The translations under genes and the position numbers were made by a program. A model generated the notes under the pieces. The model had not been told where the DNA came from. It did not search any database and worked only from the letters and a program-made list of their open reading frames with translations. From Scleroderma bovista (Eukaryota > Basidiomycota > Agaricomycetes > Boletales > Sclerodermataceae): 64,000 bases of DNA. Shown here one piece after another: positions 1 through 10,705 of this stretch (the first letter of the stretch is position 1; each line of letters begins with the position of its first letter). Where the stretch lies: positions 1-64,000 of the forward strand of contig JAYMGJ010000087.1 of NCBI GenBank assembly GCA_037178675.1. Direction: 5' to 3'.

Positions 1-2
1 CA

Positions 3-1040
3 TCCGACCTCAACCAAAACTTATCAGATGTGGAGATCGAACGCATAGAGCAGGTCATTGGAGCCTCATGGTTGGAGTCAACTAAAGAACTATATGGTAC
101 TGGGCTCCTAATCTTTCATGTATATTGTGACATCCATGGTGTACCAGAATGTCACCGGGCACTGGTCACATCCCATGTTTTCGCAGCTTTCATGTCGAGC
201 TGTGTAGGTGCATACTCAGGGTCTGCAATATCCAACTACACGGCGGCGGTACAAGCATGGCACCTACTTCATGGGATGGAATGGCAAGTAAACAAGACAG
301 AGTACAAAGCACTGCTGGAAGGAGCAACCAGACTGGCACCTTCATCTTCCAAATGCTCCAAACGAGCTCCGTTCTCGCTAGAAATACTCAAGATTTTCCA
401 TTCCCTCATGGACCACAACAACCCGCGCAATGCAGCAGTCTTTGCCTGCATAGTCTGCACCTTCTTTTGCATAGCACGCCTGGGGGAGTTTACAGTTCCA
501 GCCATATCAAAGTTTGACCCAGCGAAACACATCACGAGAGCTGGTCTCTCCTTCACACAGAATCATCAAGGTCTCCCGGTCGTCAAATTCACTTTGCCAA
601 CGACCAAAATGTCAACCATGGGAGAAGATGTCCACTGCTCTCCACATGCTCTACCATCGCCATCAGACCCAAAAACAGTGTTAGACAACCACATGCGCAT
701 CAATGCTGACAATGGTGGAGCGCACTTATTTGCGTGGAGACATCCCACGAGCGGATTGCGCCCGCTCTCTAAAAAAGAGGTAATCAAGCGCATTGATTCT
801 ATCACCAAAGCTCATCCAAACATGCCAGATTTAAAGGGCCACAGTCTTCACATAGGAGGAACACTTTTCTACTTACTCAAAGGGGTCCCTTTCGACATCG
901 TAAAAACAATGGGGTGATGGTCTAGCGAATCGTTCACACTATACCTAAGGCATCACGCACTCATTTTAGCGCCATACCTACAAAGTCAACCAGACATCCT
1001 GGATAACTTGCGGCGGTACATTCTTCCTCCCGTAAGATAA
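3..1040 (+). pseudogene. Tyrosine recombinase (Crypton/DIRS-like), broken, open at the left edge
   Basis: The frame is open from the window edge, so the N-terminus lies outside; a GTG at 30 is not a convincing start. The translation has the layout of fungal tyrosine recombinases used by Crypton- or DIRS/Ngaro-type elements for DNA strand exchange. An ARLGE motif near 480-495 supplies the first catalytic Arg, and a GHSL-x-IGGT box near 837-866 is the His-x-x-Arg box. Two lesions are visible. The Arg of that box is His (CAC at 849-851, expected CGC), and an in-frame TGA stands at 915-917 where CGA would fit. The frame continues past the TGA through a WSS...LYLR segment holding the candidate nucleophilic Tyr, and ends with TAA at 1038-1040. 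Both changes fit C-to-T decay at CpG. The family is clear; the exact element class is not. Confidence 0.75.
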
Positions 1041-1879
1041 GCCATCAGTCCAAAGTGAGTACATGCTCCTACTATCGGGGGTTTCAAGCTCACTGCGAAG
1101 TGTCGCCTACTCCTACTTTATACGGGATCACAGCTCACTCTCCCTGACAGGTTCAGGTCCAGTTTCGCGCCGGAAAAACCTTTGGTTTTTTGCCCAAGTC
1201 CTAAAGTAGTCCACACACCCATAAGCATTGCATTGTCTTGTACACACACGCTATCCTAGGTTATCGGTATCGCGTGATCTACGGGTACACAAGTATCATC
1301 TCCCAGTTCTGAAACTCGAAACGCATAGACCATGTACCACAGGTATATATACCCTGTAGGATTCCCTGTAGTTCCCTAGTTCAATACAGTTCAACTGTTC
1401 TCTCATTACTCGCTACTTCACAAACAACTCAACTTCAAGAACCAGCTACTAGCTATCAAGGTATGCTTGCGCTACCCCATTGCTGTTGCCCCAGTTTTGT
1501 TGCTACAGTGTTTGCTTTGAGTCTGAGTATGATCTCTTGTTACTGTGCTTGCAGAGCCAAGGCCCAGAGAGGGCCATGTGTGGTGACCACTGCAGCACCT
1601 CTCTACATCCAAGTTTGTTCTAGTCCACCCTAGGCAGACCGAACAAGAGGAAGCCATTCCTTCGAAAGGAGGAATTCGTTCCATGACTTTACACTTAAGT
1701 CTTCCCACTCCATCCTACTCTCCCTTAGGCAAGGCAACCGTTCCCTCTCAACTCTATCCTTACTTTGTAGTACATCAGTCCCTAGTCCAATCCTTCCCAA
1801 AGCATTCCCCAAAGTCTGCTGCAAGATAACTGTTGGCTTGATTATCAGCAAACTCAGACATAAAAAGGACAGTGGTAGT
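1041..1879. other. No gene recognised; promoter-like stretch
   Basis: No convincing coding sequence is seen here. A TATA-like run (GTATATATACCC) near 1339-1350 is followed by about 100 bp of CT- and CA-rich sequence resembling a fungal 5' leader, then AAGGTATGC, a possible splice donor, near 1459. It could be the end of the recombinase element or an LTR-type promoter. No terminal repeats were found. Confidence 0.3.
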
Positions 1880-3020
1880 TGCTTAACCTTGTTTCCTGAG
1901 GAGTCACAATGTAGCATGTCTTGATATCTGAAATGAAGTGGACAAAACTGTAGAAAATCCCAGGTCCATGCGGCATACAAAAATTGTATTTCCACAAGGC
2001 CAGATTGATGGCTACTGGTGGACCTGATGGACAAGGGAAGCATGACAGCAAAGTTTTCAAAGACTGAGGTAGCAACACCAGGATAAACAAGCAGCCAGAT
2101 ATGGATACCACTACTAGAGAATACGCCAAATTGATCTCCTTCGAACGAGGGCTGCCTTCTTCTGAGATGTCATGTTGGAGAGATTTGATGAATTTAGCTC
2201 CATTTTACCACAATGGCCAGAGAAACTTGGGCCGTCCGTAAGGGCATCCTTGCGGACGACCCAAGTTTCTTCCATTGCCACTGTATTGGGCTTGGGAGGG
2301 GGGAAAGGTCCCCATCAAAGATGCTTTGGTCATTCGACATGCGGATGGACTGTAGCTGAAGGGGGGTGAAATGCTCTCTTTCCTCCTTACGGGGGCGACA
2401 TATTCATCCCAAGAGGGAACTGACCTTAAGGCAGGTCGTCCTCTGGTGGAAAGCGCAGGGCTTATCTGGGCATCACACGGACTATCGGGAAAAAAGTTGA
2501 TCATATGCGGTGGTTTGCATGTGATATGCAAGCACTGTCTTGTCGATTATTTTTCCAATTCTTGTTAAAAAAACTGGGCATTGTCCACCCACGGAAAATC
2601 ACTCCGGCGGGCCGCTGGATTCGCGATGCCTCCTATAGTTGTGCTCAGTGGGAAAGGATAAGACGAGGGCATCATGGAGGTGTGCATGGCATACCCTCGA
2701 GCCTTGATACCATTGGGACATAGAATTGATCGCCTCCGAAAACTCTGCTTATCGATAAAGCAAGTGTCGACTCGAATCTATCACTGTTAGCCTGCTCACC
2801 TATAGAAAATATTTTGGTGGTCACCGCGCTGACGAATTTCCCACCTTGGTCTTCACAAGATCGCGCTATTTTGTCAAAGCTGACTTCTTGCTCGACCCAC
2901 GATGGATCATACATGGCCCAGCTCGTCCCCGAGGACGACCGCTTGCTGAACAATTTCAGCCTTTCTGGAAGAAATTTTATGTGGATTATGGGCATCCTGC
3001 ACAAGTGCATTAGGATGTGA
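1880..3020 (-). pseudogene. Old, strongly diverged HET-domain gene relic
   Basis: This stretch aligns in order, but poorly, with exon 1 of the HET gene at 4684-6456. Recognisable blocks include 1915-1935 with 5211-5230 (GTCTTGATATCT), 2005-2120 with 5350-5475, 2316-2345 with 5640-5670 (AAAGATGCTTTGGTCATTCG), 2550-2760 with 5915-6140 (TTTTTCCAATTCTTGTT), and 2790-3000 with 6205-6480. Every reading frame is broken by substitutions and indels, so no protein can be made. It is the most decayed HET copy in the window, older than the copies at 18-19.6 and 40-41 kb, and shows that HET paralogues occupied this locus for a long time. Confidence 0.7.
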
Positions 3021-3363
3021 TCCATACCTTCTTGGCAACAACCAAAAGATCAAATGGCAGACGTGCAGTTGTGATCATGATGGAGTTGGTTCCCTTTGGC
3101 TGGACTTGAGATGGACGAGAAAAAGAGGGAAAAAAAAGAACGTGATTTAGAGCTGTCGGAGTCCCAACAGGTTATATAAAGCCCCGCCTCCCCCGAAGTA
3201 TCTTCAACACAACGCCGTCACCATACTGACCACCTTTTCTCCCCTCTAGGATATGTTCATACCCATTAGACCAAATCATCCATCACACGCAACCGGAGTG
3301 CCCTCCGAGGATACCCAACAAGACTACATACATAGCTGTCCTACAAATATACGTTATACATAA
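3021..3363 (+). promoter_or_regulatory. Candidate promoter with TATA box and a 36-codon ORF
   Basis: GTTATATAAAG at 3171-3181 is a good TATA box. It is followed by a pyrimidine-rich stretch ending CCCCTCTAG and an ATG at 3253 that opens a 36-codon frame closed by TAA at 3361-3363. The small peptide is unrecognised. This may be the stub of a truncated gene or a promoter of a lost element. Support is limited to the promoter layout. Confidence 0.25.
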
Positions 3364-4014
3364 TATCTTAGTTCCCCAAATACGGTACTCTCCTACGGCC
3401 TGTGGCACCGCATCTTAGCACTGTTTGTTTGCTTGCAGCGGTATACAAATTTAGAATTCTCTCTCTCCCCACCGTATAGGGGCCGAACACTCAGCTGGCG
3501 CCGCAGCGGGCCGCGGGGCGCCTGGTCTAACAGACAGGCTGGACCAAATACGCTACTAGTAGCAGTGACAGCAAAGTGAGCTAATTCTCTACCATTCGCA
3601 ATCCCAGAGACTCGTCGTGTCCTGGGAATATGTAAACCTTGACAAGTCGCGACGATGAAATAGGACATCTTCCCCTAGTAGCCAGACCTTGAAGTTATTC
3701 AATCTCCTCCAAATCTGATGTAGGAGGAATTTGCTTGTTACTGTATTGAGAATACGATATGGGTCTGTCAGGTTATATCTTCTGTGCCTAGGCTAATTAT
3801 GTCGCGTAGGTGTAAATGTGAGGCAGGAGGGGTGGGATAGTTGAGGACTTTGGCCAGTATGCACTCACCGCAAGCAGGATGATTCCTAAACGCAGTGTTC
3901 TTTGCTTCAGACTAGGGACTGCATACTTAGCCTGAAATGATATATGAAAGAATACATAGTAAGGATAGACGCACAAACGGCCAGAGAACAACCGACGAAC
4001 TTTACAACATCATC
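3364..4014. other. Intergenic; HET 3' flank shared by three copies
   Basis: Positions 3364-3740 hold nothing recognised. From about 3745 to 4014 the sequence is a near-repeat of 17865-18143 and 63690-63945, with shared blocks such as GAATACGATATG and GACTTTGGCCAGTA. It is the 3' flank of the HET gene and moved with it during duplication. Confidence 0.6.
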
Positions 4015-6456
4015 TCATCTAATACATATGTCATTCACCCCAATTTGGGCACCCTTCGTTTCGCCTGACCGCTCATCCGACCCAGAACCAGCGCTCTCAT
4101 ATCGGTGCCAAACAAATGGCTTTGCAACGCTGTACAAAGATGTTGTGATGTTTGAACCGGGTTGGTCAGGATCAGGAAGACGTTGTATGATCCTTGTGAC
4201 AAGGCATCTGTTGGTGAGTCGGGTAGAGAGTGAAGTCAACAATGATTTGAAGTTGTCGTCACTTGGAAGTGACAGTATCAGTGAGTTGTGTAAATGGAGA
4301 TCACGGATGTCCGGCCAATTCCAGCCCATCCCACCACGTAAAAATAGATCGCGCTTCCTGATGTCCGCCATAGAAAGCGGATCGAGGTCAGCAAAGAGGT
4401 TTCCTTCTCGGCAGAATCCCTTGGAGTATGTAAAGCGACCATAGTCCCCCAGCTGTTCTCGTAAGGCTCAAACATTGTACGAAAGGGATGTGACACTGCT
4501 CACTTCGATACGATCGGATGCGTCCAAGAAATTACACAGTCCCCCGTCTATTTCGAAGCTGATGTACTTTTTCGGCCGATCGAGTAGTATCATGAGACCC
4601 CGCCAGTCACAGCCGAGAACGGATGTTCCCTAAATGAATAGTGATATCAGTGCCAATGAGACGTGCAAAGAAAAGCAACCCACGTCAACATCGAAGGCTG
4701 TCCATTGACCAGATACATAACTGGGATCGGGATCGTGAAATACCCCAAGCTTAACTCCACAAATCCTTGAGCTCTTCCACATGACGGACGAAATCTGAAG
4801 GATTCTGGTTGATCGAGGGAGACGGGTCCGCATAATGCAGACCTGTTCAACCCCATGACGCGCCTTATTCACGTGTCGTGCATGCGATGGCATTATGTTC
4901 TTCATTTCCCAGTATTTGTCTTCGATATAGACCTCCCATGATTTTGAAGTTCGGCCACCATAAATTTCTCGAGATAAGTTAGATTCATCAGAAATGACAT
5001 GTATCCAGTCCTTGCCAAGAGATTGCCCAAGGCCCAGTAAAATGAAAGTGCTAGTTTGATTATCATAATAGACTTTGATGGCAAGGGAATTGATGCTGGT
5101 CAGCGTGAGCGTGTCTCCGGCGAATTCCTTTGGGTACGCGCCGCAATAATTGAAGCCATTTTCAAAGAGCGCGCTATCCTCGATTTTGAATGTGGTGTTG
5201 CGACGTGGCGGGTCTTGATATCTAAGATAGACTTGGCACAATTGCCATAGGGGGGGAGGAGGGAAGGGGGGTCCCGCTGTCAAAGAATCTCGTATAAACC
5301 AAAGGGATGGCCCTGGATCTCTGTAGTAATTGGATTCTGACAAAACCAAACTGATGGTCTCTGGTGGTTCTGATGGACGAAAGCGGCATGGCAACAGGGC
5401 CTTGAAGCGAGAGCGAGAATAGAGACAGAGGGGCAGCCAAACATGGATGCCACGATTCGTGATCGGGAATGTGCCGAGTCGATCCTCGATCGACTCCAGC
5501 TCTTCTTTGGGGACATCCTCTTTGAGATATTCGATGTATTCGTCGTGACCCATCAGCTCCATTCTACCACAACGCTTGAAGAAACTCGGGTCATCCGCGA
5601 GGATATTGCCAGTCCACTTATCGTTTGTACAACTCCACGCAAAGATGCTTTGGTCATTCGATGCACGGATGATCTCCAGCTGCAGACGGTGAAACGCTTT
5701 CTTCCCTTCTCCATACAGCATTGGCATGTTCACTTCCAGCAGACCCATCAGCGAGTAAGCTCTGTCCTCCACTCGCGTCGTCGTACGATCAGCCGCCCAC
5801 GACATGATTTGAGCAACGCACGGACGGTTTCCACAAAGTCCATGTGTCAATATATGCTCCGGAATTTTAGTGATACTTGCCAAGGTAGGTGCAAGTGTCC
5901 TCTTGTCACCTATGTTTTTCCAATTCTTGTTGAAGAACTGGACATTGCTTGGGGCTATCAACTCTTGTAGCGTCCATCCACGAGAGAACCACTCCGGCCA
6001 GCCATTGAATTCGGGATAGCTCTCCTCGTCGCTCGCAGTGGGAAAGAGTGGATCGGGGACGTCGTGGAGGTACGCATAGCATACTCCCGCGTTTTCGTAC
6101 CACCGATACATGGAATTGATGGCCTCGGATAGCTCTGCACTGCTTCGCTTGTCGATGCAGCAAGTATCGACCCACAACCACTCGTATCCGTCCTTCTGAG
6201 CCTGCTTGCAGGTATCGAGGATCTTTCGATAGCCATCCCGCTGGCGAATTTCTTCTCTGTCCTCTCTGTCCATCTTCGCGAGCTCAACTATCTCGTCATA
6301 GTCCACTTCTTCCCAGACCCACCGATGGGACAGAATCGCGTATTCTGTTGCTTCATCATCGCCGAACTGGACGACTTTTGTGCGACGATCCACTCGCTTT
6401 CTCTCTCTAATCAATCTCTCCCTCTCAAGAAAGGCTTTGACGTTGATCAGGCGCAT
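4015..6456 (-). CDS. HET-domain protein (heterokaryon-incompatibility type), three exons
   Basis: My model is complement(4015-4452, 4504-4629, 4684-6456), about 778 residues. The introns are 51 and 54 nt, both GT-AG, and removing them keeps the frame open to TGA at 4015-4017. I start at the ATG at 6456 (MRLINVKAF) because an upstream splice pair (GTAAGTG...ACGCAG) ends just before it. HET motifs run in order: YAILSHRW near residue 40, WLWVDTCCIDKRSSAE near 95, and WFSRGWTLQELIAP near 160. A TRVEDRAYSLMGLL...MLYGEG block near 230 is the usual follow-on of basidiomycete HET proteins. HET domains are Toll-like domains that trigger cell death or allorecognition in fungi. The C-terminal part beyond residue 300 has no recognised domain. 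This is the only HET copy here without a visible lesion. Confidence 0.8.
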
Positions 6457-7654
6457 GCTGCGTAAGTGTGCATTGGTTTCGACGGGATCATCAACTGTGG
6501 ATAATATCACTTACCTCCTTTCACAGTTTGTTGGATCGGAACGGTAAACGTGTAGTTGTGTGGTAAAGGTGCAGGATAACACGTGTTGCTATAACTGAAA
6601 AGCTTCCCCTTAACACCACAAAGCAATTGAGCGCCCTTCACTCTTTTTGATCTCCCACCCTTCCTTTCGAGTCTCTGGTCTGACTCCAATCGCTTCTGGC
6701 CATTACAATCAGCGAGCATGTTATGTATGGCTCCAGCGGATGTGATACCGATCTTTACCTGCCCACTCCGCGGGCCTAGAAGCAGACGCGGACAGCCGAA
6801 AATCACCAACAATTCATCATAGACAGGACAACATACTACCCGAAATTCATTGACCATGCACTCGTCTCACCCCTCCCACAGTCAACCCACCTGGCGAGTA
6901 GCCTATCGGGAGAGTATCATACCGTGTTGTACTATTCGCTGCCCCAAGATGGTGAGCATCCGAGGGGCTAACGCATGAGCAGTGGGGCATTAGCGCACTA
7001 TCCGTCTCAGTCCGAGCTTATGCCGCCACCGGCTGCCCGTGTTACAACAAACCTACATGGTGTGGTGTTCTCTTTATGGGGTTCTTCTCTCTCCGCTTTC
7101 CTGCCCATTACTAGTATATGTCGAGTATTTCACTTTTACGGCGACACCAGTGGATCAGCCGGAAGTTGGGATGTGTTTCATCAACAACTCCGATGGAAGG
7201 AGGTTGTGCGTGGGCTCGATTATCTCGTTACTAGACGTCATTCACGCAGTCAAGTTGATACCCAAGTATGCATGGGGTGGCGGTCAATCGTGAAGTGGTG
7301 AAGCACACTTGGCTTAGGAGACATGTACGACAGCATAGGTGAGTTGAAGTTGAGTATTAGTTGACGTGGTCCCACACATTCGTGTCCACTGGCCCGCATC
7401 ATCCATCCCTTCGATCCCTGTCGTTGTTGTCTCAAGACGCTGATAGAAGCCAACTCGAATTGCTTGTCTAACAGGTGCGAAGTCCGTCTTGTCCCTTTTC
7501 TTCCCTCATCGTACTTATATCCTTGCATCTAATTGCATATCACGAATCCCAACTCATGGTTTCTGTCCATCCATATGGACCATTCCTGCTGTTAAGGTTA
7601 TAGCTGACCTGAATGAAGGCTCTCCTCCTTGTCCAACCAGTCATTGTCCTACTA
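6457..7654. other. HET 5' flank and shared intergenic module
   Basis: No gene is supported. The stretch matches 40995-42224 along most of its length (for example CACTTTTACGGCGACACCAG at 7131 and 41676), and 7094-7625 is repeated at 54121-54670. A splice-like pair next to 6457-6510 suggests a 5' untranslated exon of the HET gene. The repeated module joins the minus-strand HET gene to the start of a plus-strand TPR-HET gene. Confidence 0.55.
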
Positions 7655-7775
7655 TTATTTCGTGAAGGGAACTTTTGGTGAGTTCCTCTCTCAAATATCT
7701 CACGTTAGTGCCCTAAAAGACCAAACGTCCATGAATTGCGCTGATCTTCTACCTTGTGTATGAACGAAGACGAAG
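7655..7775 (+). pseudogene. 5' stub of a TPR-HET gene
   Basis: The block containing CTCAAATATCTCACGTTAGT and CCTAAAAGACCAAACGTCC is the promoter-proximal module found just before the TPR-HET genes at 10590-10705, 42225-42350 and 44690-44792. It runs through the equivalent of the first codons (GAACGAAGACGAAGTTAGA) and then stops abruptly at about 7773, where F-box-like sequence on the other strand begins. A rearrangement therefore removed the rest of a TPR-HET copy. Confidence 0.55.
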
Positions 7776-8500
7776 TTAGATTGAGATGACAACAAAGACG
7801 GGAGTGTCAGTAGTCCGACGCATTGAGGAGAAATTTGCAAAGAGAGATCTGTGATTGCTGGGCCAGAGGGGAAGTCGTCCACAGGAATGAGGGGGCGGAG
7901 CTCCAGGCTTGGCAAAACAGGAGAGTTTTCTGGCCTTAAGAAAGATTGATACCGGATAAATGCTGTTGTTATGATAGAAGCGCGTATGAGAGAAGGGAAC
8001 TTCAGGTGATTGATTTTGTCTAAAACGAGTTGCAAACAATAGTGATTATTTGGCGTACGTCAGCGTGCGTATGAGGTATGATGGCACCGAGCAGGACAGA
8101 GAGCTGAGTGCGTAAATTCTGCCAAGATTGAATGGTAATGTCCAGATGACGTTGGCGACTCCTTCCCGCGTGTGCCCTCACGAGGGACCATATTTTCACG
8201 ACCAGGGGTGATATCAATACTAGTCCAGAAGATCGGAGAGTAGAGAATGACGCCCCTCCAAGTGCGCGACACGCTTACTAGCTCCCTTGTTCTCCGTGGA
8301 CGGAATGGCAATGTAGCACATAAGAGAAGATCTCGAAGGGAAGGGAGGCAATGGGAGTTGGCTTCGTTTGCACGAGATCCTCGATGGACCTGTGTGCTTC
8401 GATTTCCAAACAAACTCTAGAAAGCTGTAATTCCACTCTTTCTCCTCTAGTTGTTCCAGTTCAGCTCGCACTTGAGTGAGTTCATGTACCGTCATCGTGC
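7776..8500 (-). pseudogene. F-box-like protein relic
   Basis: Read on the minus strand, the segment begins near 8495 with a predicted helical stretch (HELTQVRAELEQLEEKEW). Shifted frames then contain VSRTWRGVILYSPIFWTSID, the pattern that follows the F-box in many basidiomycete F-box/LRR proteins, where F-box proteins recruit ubiquitin-ligase substrates. Frames change at least twice, and the end near 7776 is cut by TPR-HET sequence. The part at 7830-8020 is repeated at 56080-56220, where the matching C-terminal half survives. The assignment rests on motif style only. Confidence 0.45.
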
Positions 8501-9483
8501 CCCACGCAGGTCAACATCGTAGAAACCTTATGATCCAGGAACCGGAACATGGGTCCAGGTTAGCTTTTCATATGACCATCAGCCTCGAATTTCTCGTTAC
8601 CTATTGATACTTCAAACCCGACTAGCCTTTCTCCCTGAGAGTGTCGAAGTCTGCGCTGCTCAGACATGGCCTCAGCTCATACTTAAGATAAGTTTCTGAT
8701 AAAGCGCTTACGCTTTGGCCCCATCCGCATGTTCCGTGTTCCCGCTGACCAGTCATGTGGACGGGAATGCAGAAAGATAGGCTTTGACAGACATCTTTGG
8801 ACTGAGTGAGCGTCAGTATGTTCGGTGAGGATGAGAAGAAAGAACGAAATATGAATACTACAGGGTACATACTACATCACGAGGCGCGTGAGGGTAAAGA
8901 TACGTGATGCCGGGATGACAAGAGGCGTGAACTACCCCCAGCCCTCGGCTGTTAAACCTGGGGAAAAGCATGAGTTGTGGGGGCAGGCTGGGAAAGCATC
9001 GCAAGCCACAGCTGGCATGTCGGTGTCGGTGTGGCCAATGCCAGTGAGTGAGGAAAGTACTTAAAAGGCCCTATTAGCTCTGCTCATCACGTCTGCAGAT
9101 GTTATCGTCATCACATGAGCCTATTCATTGCCAGGAAGGTGATAGTACGACACGAGAGGAAGTTGCTAGGAAGTGTGGAATCAGAGCGTGCAAGCATAAG
9201 ATTCCCTTGCTTGCAGAGCAAGGGTTCTGGGAGTTCGTTAAATCGTGAGAACCTGCCGGTTTGGAAAATGTTCCCTTTTCTGGACGAGCGTGAGAAATAT
9301 AAAATTCGCCCTTGTGTCCTATTAGTAATCGCATTGTTTGGCACCTATCTCTCGATCTCGTCCTTACCAAGTCTCCTTCCCTTCAGTTTCGCTGCCACCC
9401 TCTTCCATTTCTTTCCCATTGCTCTTTCATCTCCATGTCGAGTTTTTTTTAATGAATCATCTTTGGCAAGTAGTAGTTGCAAG
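8501..9483. other. Intergenic; duplicated flank and an uncertain 141-codon ORF
   Basis: Positions 8580-8880 are repeated at 56225-56490, and 8880-9060 (GGCTGTTAAACCTGGGGAAAA) at 59890-60075. An ATG at 9115 opens a 141-codon plus-strand frame ending at 9540. It has a hydrophobic middle but no recognised family, and its end overlaps the antisense helicase relic, so I do not call it a gene. Confidence 0.4.
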
Positions 9484-10105
9484 CTATGTGATAGCTTGGA
9501 ATACTTTGGCATCGAAATCCCTCAGCACTTGTATGGTTGATTTCCCTGAACTGTGTGAGAGTGCAACATAGAGGTTGAACAGGCTAAGGCCCCCTGTAGG
9601 TGGTGTGTTGCTATATCCATTACAATGTATGGGATTGTTCAACCTTGTGATTGATAGTCTGTGAATGCATATGCTGCTGTAATCAGAAATTGATGCCATT
9701 TGACCATTTGCTGTGGTTGGTTTCCATCATTCTTGACAACCCAGACTTGCATAGACTTGGTAACAAGTTCAATGAATATGACAACTGCCTCTAGACCTTT
9801 TAATGGTTTGGCTTGCAGTTGCATGTGCTCTGGCTTCACCAAGAGGTATAATGGTACATTCTTCAAGACCATGTCTCATTCCTCCTTTGAGTATGTTTTG
9901 TCAGGGTGCAGTATTATGTCCATGATGGTTCCATGTGTGCTGTTGGTAATATCCTGGTCTGTCTCTACATTTGTAGTCACTATCACCTTCATGCCTATTG
10001 CTAGTTCCACCATGGCTAGCAATCATTCTTGCTTGGACTTCTTGTTTGACAATCATGTGGCCAGTGGCATGCCCTTGGATGGTGTCTTCTGCATAGCAGA
10101 TGAAG
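9484..10105 (-). pseudogene. Pif1/Helitron-type helicase C-terminal fragment
   Basis: On the minus strand, consecutive frames read MKVIVTTNVETDQDITNSTH, then TIMDIILHPD, ITAAYAFTDYQSQG and TGGLSLFNLYVALSHSSG. These are characteristic C-terminal helicase motifs of fungal Pif1-like proteins carried by Helitrons and related elements, which unwind DNA during rolling-circle transposition. The frame is interrupted by at least two in-frame TGA codons (after KEE and after SQG) and a small frameshift. The N-terminal Walker A/B part is missing, so this is a dead fragment. No Helitron end (CTRR with hairpin) was identified nearby. Confidence 0.7.
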
Positions 10106-10705
10106 AGATCAATACTATATACTAGTTACTAGTGCTATGCATCTGATAGCCATCAGGTAATCAATTTAAGCAGTCCAAAGTGCATGCAGCAAGCAAGGGT
10201 TCTGCCGACACAGGCGGCATTTCGAGTACAGTATGATATACCATATATACCAATGCAAGAACACCTATGCCCTCAAGGACCCTATAGCATCCCTATCTGT
10301 TTGAAATTCAGCTTGACAGAGGCGTTTTTCCGAATGCAAATGTAATCGTGTCGTCTGGGAAGGCATGATTTTTTAGCACAGGAACGGAGCAGTATGTATT
10401 CCTTACTATGGTGCCCTGTAGTTGAGTCCAGGGAGTCCAAATATGAAGGAATTAAGGCACTAGCTGCTCTGATATTTCAATTCTGAGTTGGGCCACAACA
10501 TGAGAAGGGAGTGGCAGCAATTTTCAGGTTTCTCTCACGGCAACACCCTGAGCACAGCTGTATTGATTCGCAGAGGGAACATTAAATTGGTGAGTTCGTT
10601 TTAGGGTCCTCTGTCAAATACCTCACCTTAATTAGTACCCTAAAAGACCAGACGTCCCTGAATTTCGGTGATCCCCCACCTCGCGTGCAATATATAGAAC
10701 GAACG
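10106..10705 (+). promoter_or_regulatory. Upstream region of the first TPR-HET gene
   Basis: Positions 10106-10570 hold no recognised gene. From 10590 to 10705 lies the conserved module CAAATACCTCAC...CCTAAAAGACCAGACGTCC, present before every TPR-HET start in this window at a constant distance from the ATG. That makes it a good candidate for the core promoter or 5' leader. Confidence 0.45.

Noticed and set aside
3393..3668. 91-codon minus-strand ORF
   Set aside because: No known motif, no promoter, no conservation in the other copies of the HET flank.
3944..4444. A 166-codon plus-strand ORF, with a 159-codon counterpart at 18061-18540, conserved between copies
   Set aside because: It is antisense to HET exon 3; its conservation is explained by the duplicated HET coding sequence.
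9115..9540. 141-codon plus-strand ORF as a small membrane protein gene
   Set aside because: No family or conserved copy; its 3' end overlaps the antisense helicase relic.
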